From Candidatus Borrarchaeum yapensis (GTDB lineage Archaea; Asgardarchaeota; Sifarchaeia; Borrarchaeales; Borrarchaeaceae), in contig JAEOSF010000008.1 in assembly GCA_016840515.1 (NCBI GenBank), positions 22,335 to 86,334 on the forward strand: 64,000 bases of DNA. The letters run 5' to 3'. The notes under the pieces are model-generated. The model saw only the letters and a list, made by a program, of their open reading frames with translations. It had not been told where the DNA came from and searched no databases. The first letter of the stretch is position 1. Each line of letters begins with the position of its first letter. Made by a program: the position numbers and the translations under genes. Shown here piece after piece: positions 1 to 8,875 of this stretch.

Positions 1-130
1 GGAGGAGAACTTTCAACTTATTTCCTCATAAAAAACCCTACAAATTTGAACTATAAAGTAATTGTACTTAAAAGACTGTAAATAGCATAACTGATTTCCA
101 GGCCCAGGCGCTTATCGATGATTGTATGTT

Positions 131-647
131 TCATTCCATAATAGTTTCAAGGATAACATGGGCAGATGTCTTCTTAACTCCTGAAATTGCTGCGAGATCT
201 TTTAGAAAAGAGTCTAACTTAGCACGTCCAACCTGTGCAATCAAATCTAGCTCTGATCCAGTCACCCGAAATAGCCGTTGTGCTCTTAACGCCTTAATTT
301 GGTCGTATGCTTCTTTTCGTCGTTCAGGATCGATCTGTATAAACACGAATGCTTCAGTTACAGATTCGCCAAGGGCTTCCATGGCTTTGTTTGTGAGATC
401 TATAAAGCCTCTACCAGTGCGGATAAAATCTATGTCTCTTAGTTTTCTTAGGTGGTTGGATAGGGCCTGACGGGTTATACTTAATTCATCACTCAGTTCA
501 TTTTGAGTTAAGACGATGGTGTGAACTTTTACGCTTTTTCAGGCACCCTAGAGCGGTAAGATCAACTCAAGTGGTGATTCCTGCAGCGTAAAGTTTTTTC
601 AAGATTTGTAATTGTCTATCTGTAATTTTAACAACATTACTGGCCAT
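131..647 (-). pseudogene. Broken Lrp/AsnC-family transcriptional regulator
   Basis: The start is an ATG at 647 behind a GGAGG (650-660). The N-terminal frame reads MASNVVKITDRQLQILKK and hits TGA at 567-569. An HTH reading QNELSDELSITRQALSNHLR resumes in another frame around 530 and continues into an intact C-terminal RAM (Lrp ligand-binding) domain ending at 131. Between the two parts there are stops in the other frames as well, so one frameshift does not repair the gene. In the family this is a DNA-binding amino-acid-responsive regulator. Here it is probably a pseudogene; two close sequencing errors are the alternative. The RAM half could be translated alone from the ATG at 382. Confidence 0.7.
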
Positions 648-1046
648 GTTATATCCTCCGTTATTCTGTTTACATGGCATTAGAATAGAATTTACATATT
701 TACATATTTAATTATTTATTTGTAAAAAAAAGCTTACATATTAAAAAAGTTTCGCAAGTTTTCAAATCAAAAACTAATTTTGCTGTCAATATTAAAGATG
801 CAATGGACACTTTTTTTGAGACTTGGTTAATAATGCGTTTTTTCTTCCCCCTAAACCGCTTTGTATCCTAACGAAATGATAAAAAGTGCTTCATATTCAA
901 AAAGGTGGTAGGATTACGGGCAGTGTTAAAATAATCCCTTCTAGCAAGCTATCGAACTGCGCAACGAGATTCGCATGAGAACCCCCCTTAACAAAAGATT
1001 GATAAATAGATTGAACTATACGGGGAGCAAAGCAAATACAACGAAC
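648..1046. other. AT-rich intergenic region with TTACATA repeats
   Basis: No gene is visible. At about 668-742 there are roughly four copies of TTACAT(A), directly upstream of the broken Lrp-type regulator, which would suit an autoregulatory operator. The remainder up to the IS-derived element at 1047 has no recognisable structure. Confidence 0.35.
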
Positions 1047-1410
1047 GTCAACTACCCCACCCTAAAGGGAAGGGGCTTGAAGAAGTCCCTTAGTTGATTA
1101 GAGGGCTTCCCTCTATGGGAGGCAGCAGTTGTTTGGGTTATGACACCCTGAGGTGCTCCACCAGCCCCCTGCTCTGTCGTCCCCTGATTAAAAGTCCTGA
1201 GGGGTAGGGACGGTGTCACGGACGTGTAAACCCTTACAACAGTCTCGAAGTGGACCTACTCCTTGATGTTGGGAGGACGGGACTTGAGAGTACCCGTCAT
1301 TAAAACATCGCACGGGGTTGGGTACACACCTCCTGTCTACGCAGAAAGGTGTGTGTTAATAAAGCCCGACCTCAAGAAAACTCAGCTCTAAAGGGACGGA
1401 GTTTTCTTGA
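1047..1410 (-). mobile_element. Non-autonomous IS200/IS605-like element (element A)
   Basis: Both ends look like IS605-family ends read on the minus strand. The right end at 1047 (GTCAACTACC followed by a CCC/GGG hairpin) resembles the GTGAACTACC end of the two tnpB elements. The left end is a perfect 11-bp stem (1373-1383 with 1399-1409, CAAGAAAACTC). The interior is GC-richer than its surroundings. It has a short minus-strand open frame reading into the right-end hairpin (PSLPLRTFNQGTTEQG...), like the C-terminal tail of a TnpB, with a TAG further upstream. No transposase domain is left, so mobilisation must be in trans. Confidence 0.6.
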
Positions 1411-1438
1411 AATGTTTCAATGAAATCGAGGTTCGTCA

Positions 1439-1720
1439 ATGCCAGAAAGTAACATCATATACGTCGGTTCCAAACCAGTCATGAACTACGTACTCGCAGC
1501 TATCACTTTATTTCACGGCAATATTAAGGAAGTCCTAATTAAAGCAAGAGGACGTGCAATCAGCCGCTCCGTAGATGTTGCAGAGATAATAAAAAACAAA
1601 TTCTTAACGGATATTAAGGTGAAAAGTATAACAACAGGAACAGAAATGTTAAGAACAGAAGATGGGAATGAACTTAATACCTCAACGATCGAGATTATCT
1701 TGGAAAGAGGAGGCGAATAA
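1439..1720 (+). CDS. alba: Alba family chromatin / RNA-binding protein
   Basis: A 93-residue protein of full Alba length. It has the N-terminal [14 protein letters not shown] strand-helix with the conserved lysine of the DNA-binding and acetylation site, [14 protein letters not shown] in the middle, and a C-terminal ST-IEI-L strand. Alba dimers coat DNA and RNA in most archaea. The start codon lies 29 bp after the left-end hairpin of an IS605-like element, so the native promoter has been displaced or now lies inside the element. A KH-domain factor gene follows after 61 bp on the same strand. Confidence 0.92.
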   Translation: MPESNIIYVGSKPVMNYVLAAITLFHGNIKEVLIKARGRAISRSVDVAEIIKNKFLTDIKVKSITTGTEMLRTEDGNELNTSTIEIILERGGE

Positions 1721-1781
1721 TGGATATCTTCGAAATATCCACAAAGAGATATGGACGCTTCAGTAGCGGGAGAGAGTTAAC

Positions 1782-2285
1782 ATGAAAGGACCCTTTTGCA
1801 ATTTCTGTTTACAGACAGGTATTCTCTGTGGTAAGTGCCAATCTCTTATTGATTCAGGAGAACTTACTAACGTTGATATCAGTGTCGCAATGGCGCTTAA
1901 TAAACTGGAGCAAAGACATAATGAACTGAAAGATGTTACATTCTTTCGTGCAGTCGAGGTTGGTTCATTAATCATTGTATTAGTTGGAGAAAATGATTTG
2001 CCAGCAATTCTTGGACATCGTGGGAAAGTCATTAAAGAACTTGAACAAAATCTTAAGAAAAAGATTCGTGTTCTCGAAACTTCATCCTCTACAGGAAAGT
2101 TGGTTGAAGATTTGCTAGCTCCCGCTGAAATAGCAGGTATTAATACTATCTGGCTTCCAGATGGCACAAAAGTAAAAAAAGTTAGAGTGCGTGGGCAACG
2201 TGGAAAACTGCCTGCATCTGTGGATACCCTTGAAGATGTGGTCCAAAAACTAACGGATGAACCTATTCGCATTGTCTTTGAGTGA
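1782..2285 (+). CDS. Archaeal NusA-like KH-domain RNA-binding protein with N-terminal zinc knuckle
   Basis: A 167-residue protein. The N-terminus carries CNFC and CGKC (residues 6-19), a likely zinc knuckle. The KH core has the GxxG loop GHRGKVIKELEQNL at about residues 84-97. This pattern matches archaeal KH proteins related to NusA, thought to act in transcription or ribosome function; the role is inferred from the family. The TGA stop (2283-2285) falls inside the conserved right end GTGAACTACC of the adjacent tnpB element, so the insertion sits exactly at the 3' end and may have replaced the original stop. The last residues, PIRIVFE, look like a natural family terminus. Confidence 0.8.
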   Translation: MKGPFCNFCLQTGILCGKCQSLIDSGELTNVDISVAMALNKLEQRHNELKDVTFFRAVEVGSLIIVLVGENDLPAILGHRGKVIKELEQNLKKKIRVLETSSSTGKLVEDLLAPAEIAGINTIWLPDGTKVKKVRVRGQRGKLPASVDTLEDVVQKLTDEPIRIVFE

Positions 2286-2430
2286 ACTACCGCCCAACAA
2301 GTAGGGTGGCTTCCTGAATCATCCATTCCCCAACGGGACATGTCAAACAGGCTCTACGGGCAGTCCCTGCCCTGATGATGCTGATGATCGTGATGTTACA
2401 TAGTATTTTGATCGGCTTAAAATTGTGATG
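2282..2430 (-). ncRNA. Putative omega (re)RNA at the 3' end of tnpB
   Basis: In studied TnpB systems the guide RNA overlaps the 3' end of tnpB and runs through the right end, with the flanking DNA as guide. Here the right-end hairpin is shared with the deletion derivative at 9511-9757, including one compensatory C-G to T-A change in the stem. This suggests selection on RNA or single-stranded DNA structure. The guide would begin after GGTAGTTCAC, in the 3' end of the KH-protein gene. The 5' limit is a guess. Confidence 0.4.
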
Positions 2431-3503
2431 GCTGAATTATGATCCCTCGCTAACATCAGTCCACAGTACGGGCACCTGTGGATTCGGGTGGCCAACGTTT
2501 TCGGCACCAGCTTCCCACAATTACTACACAGTTGTGTGGTGTTATAGGCGCTCACATATTCTACTACAGTACCAGCTTCCTCCGCTTTGTACTCGGTAAA
2601 ATGCATGAGTTGCCCCCATCCAGCGTCACTAATCGACTTAGCTACAACATGGTTTTTCACCATATTGGTGATCTGTAAGTTCTCATACACAATCAGGTCA
2701 TAGTTATCGACCAGTTGCCGACTCAGCTTGTGATGAAAGTCCTTCCGCTGATTGCGTACCTTCCGGTGTACCTGTGCCACCTTTTTAGTCTGTTTGTAGC
2801 GGTTATATGAACCGTTCTGCTTCCTATCTTTCCTTCGTTGCTCTTTGGCTACTTTCTTCTCTGAGTGTCTCAACCAGCGGGGGTTCACTATGGTCTCCCC
2901 ATTATTGAAGGTTAACAGACTCTTCAGCCCGACATCTACACCTATCGCCTTCTGTAGCGCTCTTTGATGAGTTTGAAGAGCGGGATCAGGAAGTTCTACC
3001 GAAAAACAGGCATACCAGTGATCTACATCTCGTGTGATGGTACAGGTCTTGATCACACCTTCAGACGGGATAGGACGGTGGAGTTTAATGTTGATACTTC
3101 CGATTTTCGAGAGGCGGAGTTTCTTCTTTTTATAATTGATGGCGAACCCACTTTGAGGGTAGGTAAAGGAATCATACCGGTATTTCCCCTTGAATCGTGG
3201 ATAGCCTGCTTTTTCACCTTTTTTAATGCGCCTAAAAAAGTTAGTGAAAGTCTTATCTAGTCGTCTTAGTGTATCTTGAAGTACCTGAGAATGAACCGTC
3301 TTCAAAAACTGGTTGGTCTTTTTAGCGTCTTTCATTTGGTTAGCTTGCTCATTATAGGTAACTGATTTTTTATGAGTTTCCCATGCGTTTTTCCGCTCGG
3401 CAAGACCGTTGTTGTACAAAATACGACAGGTAGTAAGCCATTGCGTTAACGTGGTCGCCTGTGTTGTAGTCGGGTACAGGCGATATTGATAAGTCCGTCT
3501 CAT
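2343..3503 (-). CDS. tnpB: TnpB, RNA-guided RuvC-like nuclease of an IS605-group element
   Basis: The RuvC-like catalytic sites are all present: GVDVGLKSLLTFNNG (first Asp), VYENLQI (Glu) and LARDHNSAITIL (last Asp). The zinc finger reads CSNCG...CPYCG. The N-terminus MRRTYQYRLYPTTTQ is the usual TnpB beginning, so the ATG at 3503 is preferred over the in-frame ATG at 3536. At about 386 residues it is full length and looks intact. Studied TnpB proteins are omega-RNA-guided DNA endonucleases that help the element persist. With no tnpA nearby, movement would need a transposase in trans. Confidence 0.9.
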   Translation of the reverse strand: MRRTYQYRLYPTTTQATTLTQWLTTCRILYNNGLAERKNAWETHKKSVTYNEQANQMKDAKKTNQFLKTVHSQVLQDTLRRLDKTFTNFFRRIKKGEKAGYPRFKGKYRYDSFTYPQSGFAINYKKKKLRLSKIGSINIKLHRPIPSEGVIKTCTITRDVDHWYACFSVELPDPALQTHQRALQKAIGVDVGLKSLLTFNNGETIVNPRWLRHSEKKVAKEQRRKDRKQNGSYNRYKQTKKVAQVHRKVRNQRKDFHHKLSRQLVDNYDLIVYENLQITNMVKNHVVAKSISDAGWGQLMHFTEYKAEEAGTVVEYVSAYNTTQLCSNCGKLVPKTLATRIHRCPYCGLMLARDHNSAITILSRSKYYVTSRSSASSGQGLPVEPV

Positions 3504-3824
3504 CACACCTATCCCTGTTGTCCCCCTGCGATTCATGTTATGGGATGTACTAGACGCAAAAACCTATTTAAAGATTAGGGGCACTATGGTGAAAGTGAAA
3601 CCGCAATTCATCCCTCAAACACGTTGAGGGGTCTTCTTGTGATGTAGTGATAAACGTTACTTTTCTGTGTCATCAAAAGGATTATAAGAAAATTCTAATT
3701 TCCATTTTTGTGACTAAGATTTCTTAGATTTTTGAAAAAATTGACTAGTTGTGCATTTTATTAATGCTGATTTAGGTTGGCTAAGAGTTAGTTGGTATCA
3801 TAAATAGCGATGTGAGGGACTTTC

Positions 3825-5150
3825 ATGGAAATAGACAAGCTTGAGAATTGGCGACGAACCCATTATAGTGATCAAATCGATCTTGAAACACTTCAAGGAA
3901 AAGAAATTATCGTATGCGGGTGGATAAAACAAACTCGTGATCTTGGAGGCTTAAAATTCGCTATTTTACGTGATAATTTTGGAGAAGTGCAAATCACATT
4001 TCCTAAAGCCAAACTTGATGAAAAATTGTTTGATAAGGCAAATTCTCTTAGAAATGAAATGCCCGTAGCTATTAAAGGTATCGTCAAAATTGATAAACGA
4101 TCTCCAACTGGTTTCGAACTGATTCCAACTGACCTTAAATTGTTAAATAATGTAACTGCAAATTTACCTTTAGATCCTACCTACAAAGTGAAAGCAGATC
4201 TTGATACACGTTTAGATAATCGTATTTTAGACTTACGTTCTACTCAAGCACATGCTACCTTTATTATCCGCCACAGAGTTACGACAGCTATGCGCCAATT
4301 TTTTGTAAACCGACGCTTTATCGAAATCAACACACCACGAATAATAGCTACTGCGACAGAAGGCGGAACAGAACTATTTCCAATAGCTTATTTTGAGAAA
4401 GAGGCGTTTTTAGCCCAGAGTCCTCAGTTGTATAAAGAACAGCTTACTACAGTATTTGACAAGGTTTACGAAATTGCGCCCATATTTAGGGCTGAAGAAC
4501 ACTCAACTACTCGTCATCTTAACGAACTAATGATGGTCGATATCGAGATGGCATTTGCAGATTATAATGATGTAATGAATGTGCTTGAGGAACTAATTCA
4601 CTATGTTATTTCTGATGTAAAAAATAACTGTGAGAAGGAATTAAATATCCTTAAGAAGAGTGATTTAAAAATTCCAGAACTGCCATTCGAAAGGTATACG
4701 TACACGGGAATTTTGGAGTTATTATCAAAAAATGACTATGAACTCGATTGGGGAGATGATATTGGAACTGAGGCCAGTCGAATACTTGGATCGATCATAA
4801 GTGGCCCCTATTTTATTATGGAATGGCCTTCTGAAGGAAAACCATTTTACATACAACCAAAAGATGATAAACCCGAAATCAGTGAATCTTTTGATTTAAT
4901 GTATGATTGGATAGAATTGGCCTCTGGAGGAACTCGTGTTCATAAAAAAGAAACTTTAATTCAACGATTAATTAATCAGGGCCTAACTCCAAGCTCATTT
5001 GATTTTCATCTCAAGGTTTTCGATTGGGGAATGCCTCCTCATGCAGGATGGGGTCTTGGGTTAGCTCGTCTCGTCATGGTTTTAACAGGAAAACAAAATA
5101 TCCGTGAAGTAGTGGTGTTTCCGCGCGATAGAACAAGACTAACTCCCTAA
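3825..5150 (+). CDS. aspS: Aspartyl-tRNA synthetase (archaeal type)
   Basis: 441 residues, the archaeal/eukaryotic length without the bacterial insertion domain. An N-terminal OB fold binds the anticodon (about residues 25-105). The class II catalytic core has motif 2 FRAEEHSTTRHLNE and motif 3 GWGLGLARLVMVLTG near the C-terminus. It charges tRNA-Asp, and in many archaea also tRNA-Asn for GatCAB amidation; which of these applies cannot be read here. The start follows GAGGGA with good spacing. The 3' end overlaps the convergent truD gene by 4 bp. Confidence 0.95.
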   Translation: MEIDKLENWRRTHYSDQIDLETLQGKEIIVCGWIKQTRDLGGLKFAILRDNFGEVQITFPKAKLDEKLFDKANSLRNEMPVAIKGIVKIDKRSPTGFELIPTDLKLLNNVTANLPLDPTYKVKADLDTRLDNRILDLRSTQAHATFIIRHRVTTAMRQFFVNRRFIEINTPRIIATATEGGTELFPIAYFEKEAFLAQSPQLYKEQLTTVFDKVYEIAPIFRAEEHSTTRHLNELMMVDIEMAFADYNDVMNVLEELIHYVISDVKNNCEKELNILKKSDLKIPELPFERYTYTGILELLSKNDYELDWGDDIGTEASRILGSIISGPYFIMEWPSEGKPFYIQPKDDKPEISESFDLMYDWIELASGGTRVHKKETLIQRLINQGLTPSSFDFHLKVFDWGMPPHAGWGLGLARLVMVLTGKQNIREVVVFPRDRTRLTP

Positions 5151-6580
5151 TCTTCGTAAATAGGAGTCACCAAATCTGTTTTCATCAACTCACGTAGAAG
5201 TACAGTAGCATATGATCCTTTTCCTAATGAAAAAGTTATTTTTAACATATTTCTATCGTCATTTAATTGATCTGCATTGATTTCTAACACTTGAAAATCT
5301 TTTATTGGCATAACGATGGGGCGATATCCTCCTTTTGAACTTGCTTCGGGGTAAGATTTTATGCGAAACATTGATGGTTGAATTTCTTCCTTTTCAAGAA
5401 TCTCGTTAAACAAATCACCAATAATTCCTGCAGGAAATAAAGAAAGTTCATAACCTATTAATGGGGCAACAAGGGTGGTGTTCATGTCATCTTGATTTTC
5501 TGTGAAAAGGTCTACGCCCCCATTTACAGTTTGAATTATATCCCCATCTATAGGTTTCAAAGACATCCCTTTTTCGATACGTAGACTAAGAAATTTGTTA
5601 AAAATGTATGATTGAAAAGCATGAATGAACATTAGACGGAGTCCCTTCGATATCTTTCTAAAAGCATTGATGAAATCATTTGGATGCTTCACTAAATGAT
5701 TCATCATCGCTAACTCCGGCTTATAGCCTTTTGGAAAATTTTTTAGAGCATTTCTGTAGTCTTTTGTTTCATTAAGTTCCGTTCTAGCAAGGATAGCCTC
5801 TTTTGATTCTAAAGGAGACGTTGTTGTTAGATAAATCTCTGCTGCTTTTTTGAAATTTCCTTGAATGAATGCTTTACCTACAAGATGTGTAATTGGGCGG
5901 AGAGTTCCAAAACGTTGATGTCCAAAAAAATTAGGTAACCCGCCCATCATTTTAACAACGTCTTGAAATTGCGCAATGGCCTGCTCAATTTTCATTTTTG
6001 ACTCTCTTATATCTCGTATGATGATTGTGAAGTTATTTCCCCATAAATCACCGAGTTTAACAGGTTTTTTGGCATAGACGGGATTCAAGATTTTCACGTC
6101 CTTGATGCGAAGACCAAGCAATCGTTCTGGAGGAATTTTCCATGCACTCATTCGTTGGATTGTCAAAGCGCGTCTATCCTTGGTTCCTGCAAAAGAAAAT
6201 CGTTTTCTGCTTGTCTTGAGACGCCGCGAAAGGATTCGAATTAGACGATGATTATCCCAATCATATTTTTGAAGATGAAATATAGTATATTCACCATTTT
6301 GATTATCGTTCTCTCTATCTTGTTGAGCGTTAATCGGAAGTAATATGCCCTCAGGTGTAATTTCTCGCACAATAAAATCTTCTATTAATTGCTTAATCCT
6401 TCCTCCAATACCAGGTTGGGGGGTCACATAGTACTTCAACCCAGTGGCTCTTTCAGATGCAAATTCTGTCAATGCAGCCACTTTTCTTCCCTTCACAAAA
6501 AATAGGTGCTTGTTTCCCTCAAAACTGATTTTCTGTAATTCATTCTTAAATAAAGGACAGTCTCTAACGGTTAGATTCAC
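5147..6580 (-). CDS. truD: tRNA pseudouridine(13) synthase TruD
   Basis: 477 residues, the larger archaeal/eukaryotic (Pus7-like) size. The motif FAGTKDRRALTIQRMSAW contains the catalytic Asp of the TruD family. GDLWGNNFTIIIRDI and the later FFGHQRFGT are also typical. The enzyme makes pseudouridine at position 13 of tRNAs. It starts with GTG and lies 11 bp after pth2 on the same strand, a pairing often seen in archaea, so the two are probably co-transcribed as a tRNA-processing operon. Confidence 0.93.
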   Translation of the reverse strand: MNLTVRDCPLFKNELQKISFEGNKHLFFVKGRKVAALTEFASERATGLKYYVTPQPGIGGRIKQLIEDFIVREITPEGILLPINAQQDRENDNQNGEYTIFHLQKYDWDNHRLIRILSRRLKTSRKRFSFAGTKDRRALTIQRMSAWKIPPERLLGLRIKDVKILNPVYAKKPVKLGDLWGNNFTIIIRDIRESKMKIEQAIAQFQDVVKMMGGLPNFFGHQRFGTLRPITHLVGKAFIQGNFKKAAEIYLTTTSPLESKEAILARTELNETKDYRNALKNFPKGYKPELAMMNHLVKHPNDFINAFRKISKGLRLMFIHAFQSYIFNKFLSLRIEKGMSLKPIDGDIIQTVNGGVDLFTENQDDMNTTLVAPLIGYELSLFPAGIIGDLFNEILEKEEIQPSMFRIKSYPEASSKGGYRPIVMPIKDFQVLEINADQLNDDRNMLKITFSLGKGSYATVLLRELMKTDLVTPIYED

Positions 6581-6591
6581 ACAGTTTTATT

Positions 6592-6969
6592 TTAAATAAG
6601 TTGAAGTTGCCCTGTTATTTTGTCTATGATTTCAGATTTGTCAGGACCAATACCTAACGCAGTAGTAGTCCCTGGTGATAATTCAGTGAGGCCAGCATCT
6701 TTAATTAGTGCACAAGAGATCTTAAGTTGAAGAGTGTTATTGTAGAGCTCTAAGAGTTCTTCAAGCGATTCAACACGAAGCGCTACCTTCTTAGAGCTAC
6801 CATTTCTCCATTTCTTCCATACTTCTCTGTTTTCTCTTTTTGCTACTTCAGAAGACTCTACTGCAGCATGACACGCCTGAACTATCATTTTTCCTTTACT
6901 CATTTTGAGATCAGTTCTTATGACCATGACCATCTTGTATTCGTATGCTTTTAAAGCCACTAATTTCAT
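6592..6969 (-). CDS. pth2: Peptidyl-tRNA hydrolase, archaeal/eukaryotic type (Pth2)
   Basis: 125 residues. Signature stretches are MVMVIRTDLKMSKGKMIVQACHAA, KVALRVESLEELLEL and the C-terminal LIKDAGLTELSPGTTTALGIGP. Pth2 hydrolyses the ester bond of peptidyl-tRNA released from stalled ribosomes. It is the first gene of a likely two-gene operon with truD; a 325-bp intergenic region separates it from a divergent zinc-ribbon gene. Confidence 0.95.
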   Translation of the reverse strand: MKLVALKAYEYKMVMVIRTDLKMSKGKMIVQACHAAVESSEVAKRENREVWKKWRNGSSKKVALRVESLEELLELYNNTLQLKISCALIKDAGLTELSPGTTTALGIGPDKSEIIDKITGQLQLI

Positions 6970-7294
6970 TTCATTCCACTTCTAAACTTTGTTAATTTGA
7001 ATCCCACTTATACTATGAGCGTTTTTCCTGAAAAGCACATCGATTTTGGGATTCTTAATCTGTTAAGTCCATTAATTCTTGGTAGCTTATTGTAGAATAC
7101 GTCAGTTATAGGTTTTATTCAGGAAATTTGCAAGGACGAAAAGAATAAAAAAGAAAGAAATGGTAGATGTCCTATTACAATTACCTATACTTATCTCATG
7201 CATTATCTAATTGAGGTAAGTCTTTTACATGCTCAAAATCTTGAGATGTACATGGAAATAGCATATAATAAAATTTTATGCGTTTTAGGAGGTG
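6970..7294. other. Intergenic region between divergent pth2 and zinc-ribbon genes
   Basis: No gene or clear structure. It must hold the promoters for both divergent transcription units. A T/A-rich stretch (ATATAATAAAATTTTA, about 7263-7278) could be the TATA element of the zinc-ribbon/aEF1-beta unit. Confidence 0.3.
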
Positions 7295-7480
7295 ATGGCT
7301 ATCAGCAAAATCGAAATGCCGAAATGTTCATGCTGTGGACATCTTATATCACCCGAAGATATTGGTAGCGTACGTTTCTCGTGCCCAGATTGTGGAGATA
7401 TAACAATTTTCAGATGCATGCGTTGCCGTAGTTTTGGTAGAACCTATCGATGTCCCAAATGCGGTTTTGAAGGTCCATAA
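7295..7480 (+). CDS. Small zinc-ribbon protein (COG2888-like)
   Basis: 61 residues with four CxxC pairs: CSCC, CPDC, CMRC and CPKC. It matches the small archaeal zinc-ribbon proteins annotated as RNA-binding and translation-related, which commonly precede the aEF1-beta gene, exactly as here (51 bp upstream). GGAGGTG directly touches the first GTG/ATG, so an ATG at 7316 (MPKCSCCG) is also possible. Probably co-transcribed with aEF1-beta. The molecular role is not known. Confidence 0.85.
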   Translation: MAISKIEMPKCSCCGHLISPEDIGSVRFSCPDCGDITIFRCMRCRSFGRTYRCPKCGFEGP

Positions 7481-7531
7481 GCGATTTCAAGCAGCTTTCC
7501 TGTTTGATGTAAACTAATGGAGGTAAATTTT

Positions 7532-7798
7532 ATGGGTAAAGTTTTAGCATTGATAAAAGTAATGCCTGCGAGTGTGGATATAAACTTAGAAAATCTAAAA
7601 AATGAATTAGGAAACGTAATGCCCCCAGAAGCAACTCTTCGTGGAGTTAAGGAAGAGCCTATCGCCTTCGGTCTTGTGGCGCTAAAAGTATCAATCGTGC
7701 TGGAGGATGTTGCTGGAGGTACTGATGCCATAGAACAAGCCTTTCTGGAATTAGAAGACGTTTCAGAGGTACAAGTGGAAGCAGTTTCTTTATTATAA
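7532..7798 (+). CDS. ef1b: Translation elongation factor 1-beta (aEF1B)
   Basis: 88 residues, full length for the archaeal form. Characteristic stretches are MGKVLALIKVMPASVDINLE, PIAFGLVALKVSIVLED and the terminal glycine-rich plus VQVEAVSLL segments. It is the GDP/GTP exchange factor for aEF1A. The ATG at 7532 follows GGAGGTAAATTTT; an in-frame ATG at 7517 lies upstream of that Shine-Dalgarno and is rejected. Confidence 0.93.
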   Translation: MGKVLALIKVMPASVDINLENLKNELGNVMPPEATLRGVKEEPIAFGLVALKVSIVLEDVAGGTDAIEQAFLELEDVSEVQVEAVSLL

Positions 7799-7923
7799 GC
7801 AATGATATCCACTTCTTCCTTCTATATTTTTGATCGTTGTTTTGTTGATTTACTATAATGATGCAAAACTGTTTTATAGATCGTCTTTTCCAAGAATACA
7901 AAACTAATGTTGAGGCAAAGTAT

Positions 7924-8631
7924 ATGAAAGCAGTGGTTTTAGCTGGAGGATTAGGGACACGACTACGTCCGTTAACGTATGTCATGCCAAAAGCTATGCT
8001 TCCAGTAGGTGATAAACCAATTATTGAACATATTGTCAATTATTTAAAGAAAAGCAAGGAAATTGACGAGATCATCATAGCTACCGCATATTTGGGACGA
8101 TACATCGAGGATTATCTGAATGCGGGTGAAGATTGGGACATTACTATTAAGTACGCACGGGGTAAACGTCCGCTTGGCACCGCTGGGCAACTTAAAACTG
8201 CGGAATCATTCATTACTGATACGTTTGTACTGATTAATGGTGATATACTAATTGAAGTTAATATTTCAGACATGATTGATTTTCATAATAGCAAGAATGG
8301 GATAGGTTCAGTTGCTTTGAAACCTTATTTCTTACCTGTTAAATATGGTGTAATTGATACCAATACCGATAGTCTAATATTAAATTGGCGTGAAAAGCCA
8401 AATATTCAACTTACTATGAACATTGGTTTGTATGTACTTGAACCGAAGATTTTTGAATACATTCCATCTGATCGCCCTATGAGTCTTGAAAGAGAAATCT
8501 TTCCAGAATTAATTTCCTCTGGAGAAAAACTCTATGGGTTTAAAACAGAAACTAATTATCTTGATATTGGAGATCTTGAAAGCTTAGATAAAGCACATCA
8601 GGAATTTCTATCTAAATTTACACTATTATGA
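7924..8631 (+). CDS. Sugar-phosphate nucleotidyltransferase
   Basis: 235 residues. The N-terminal signature VVLAGGLGTRLRPLTYVMPKAMLPVGDKPI binds the NTP. FVLINGDIL carries the metal-binding Asp, and NIGLYVLEPKI and EREIFPEL are typical of glucose-1-phosphate thymidylyl- and mannose-1-phosphate guanylyl-transferases. It lacks a C-terminal left-handed helix domain. It makes an activated sugar nucleotide; which sugar and base cannot be read. The ATG at 7924 sits behind GAGGC and is preferred to the in-frame ATG at 7858. Confidence 0.88.
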   Translation: MKAVVLAGGLGTRLRPLTYVMPKAMLPVGDKPIIEHIVNYLKKSKEIDEIIIATAYLGRYIEDYLNAGEDWDITIKYARGKRPLGTAGQLKTAESFITDTFVLINGDILIEVNISDMIDFHNSKNGIGSVALKPYFLPVKYGVIDTNTDSLILNWREKPNIQLTMNIGLYVLEPKIFEYIPSDRPMSLEREIFPELISSGEKLYGFKTETNYLDIGDLESLDKAHQEFLSKFTLL

Positions 8632-8875
8632 TGCGATTTTTAATTCTCTCTTGAAATGAGATGTTTCGCTGATTTGATTGGAAATATATGTCGTTTTCAA
8701 ATTGTCGTTTAAATTTAATCTGTCAGTTACGTGTATTCCAGTCTTTAAAACTTTATAATGTAGAAAAAACATATGTCAGGTAGTTCAAAAAATAGTTCTG
8801 CACAATCCTTTAGTACTAAGTTCTTCTTATAGTATATTTTATATTGTACAATGCACAAAATTGTGCTCTCTTTGG

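Larger units (their letters stand above)
2282..3639 (-). mobile_element. IS200/IS605-group element carrying tnpB only (element B)
   Basis: The right end, GTGAACTACC plus a CC...GG hairpin, starts at 2282. The left-end hairpin (CAATTCATCCC...TTGAGGGGTCTTCTTG) ends near 3639. The only gene is tnpB on the minus strand; there is no Y1 transposase (tnpA) in the window. A 247-bp deletion derivative with nearly the same two ends is found at 9511-9757. Confidence 0.8.

Noticed and set aside
1047..1410. GC-rich structured block before alba as a stable RNA (SRP, RNase P or similar)
   Set aside because: No conserved SRP or RNase P motifs; both ends fit IS605-type hairpins, so it was called a non-autonomous element.
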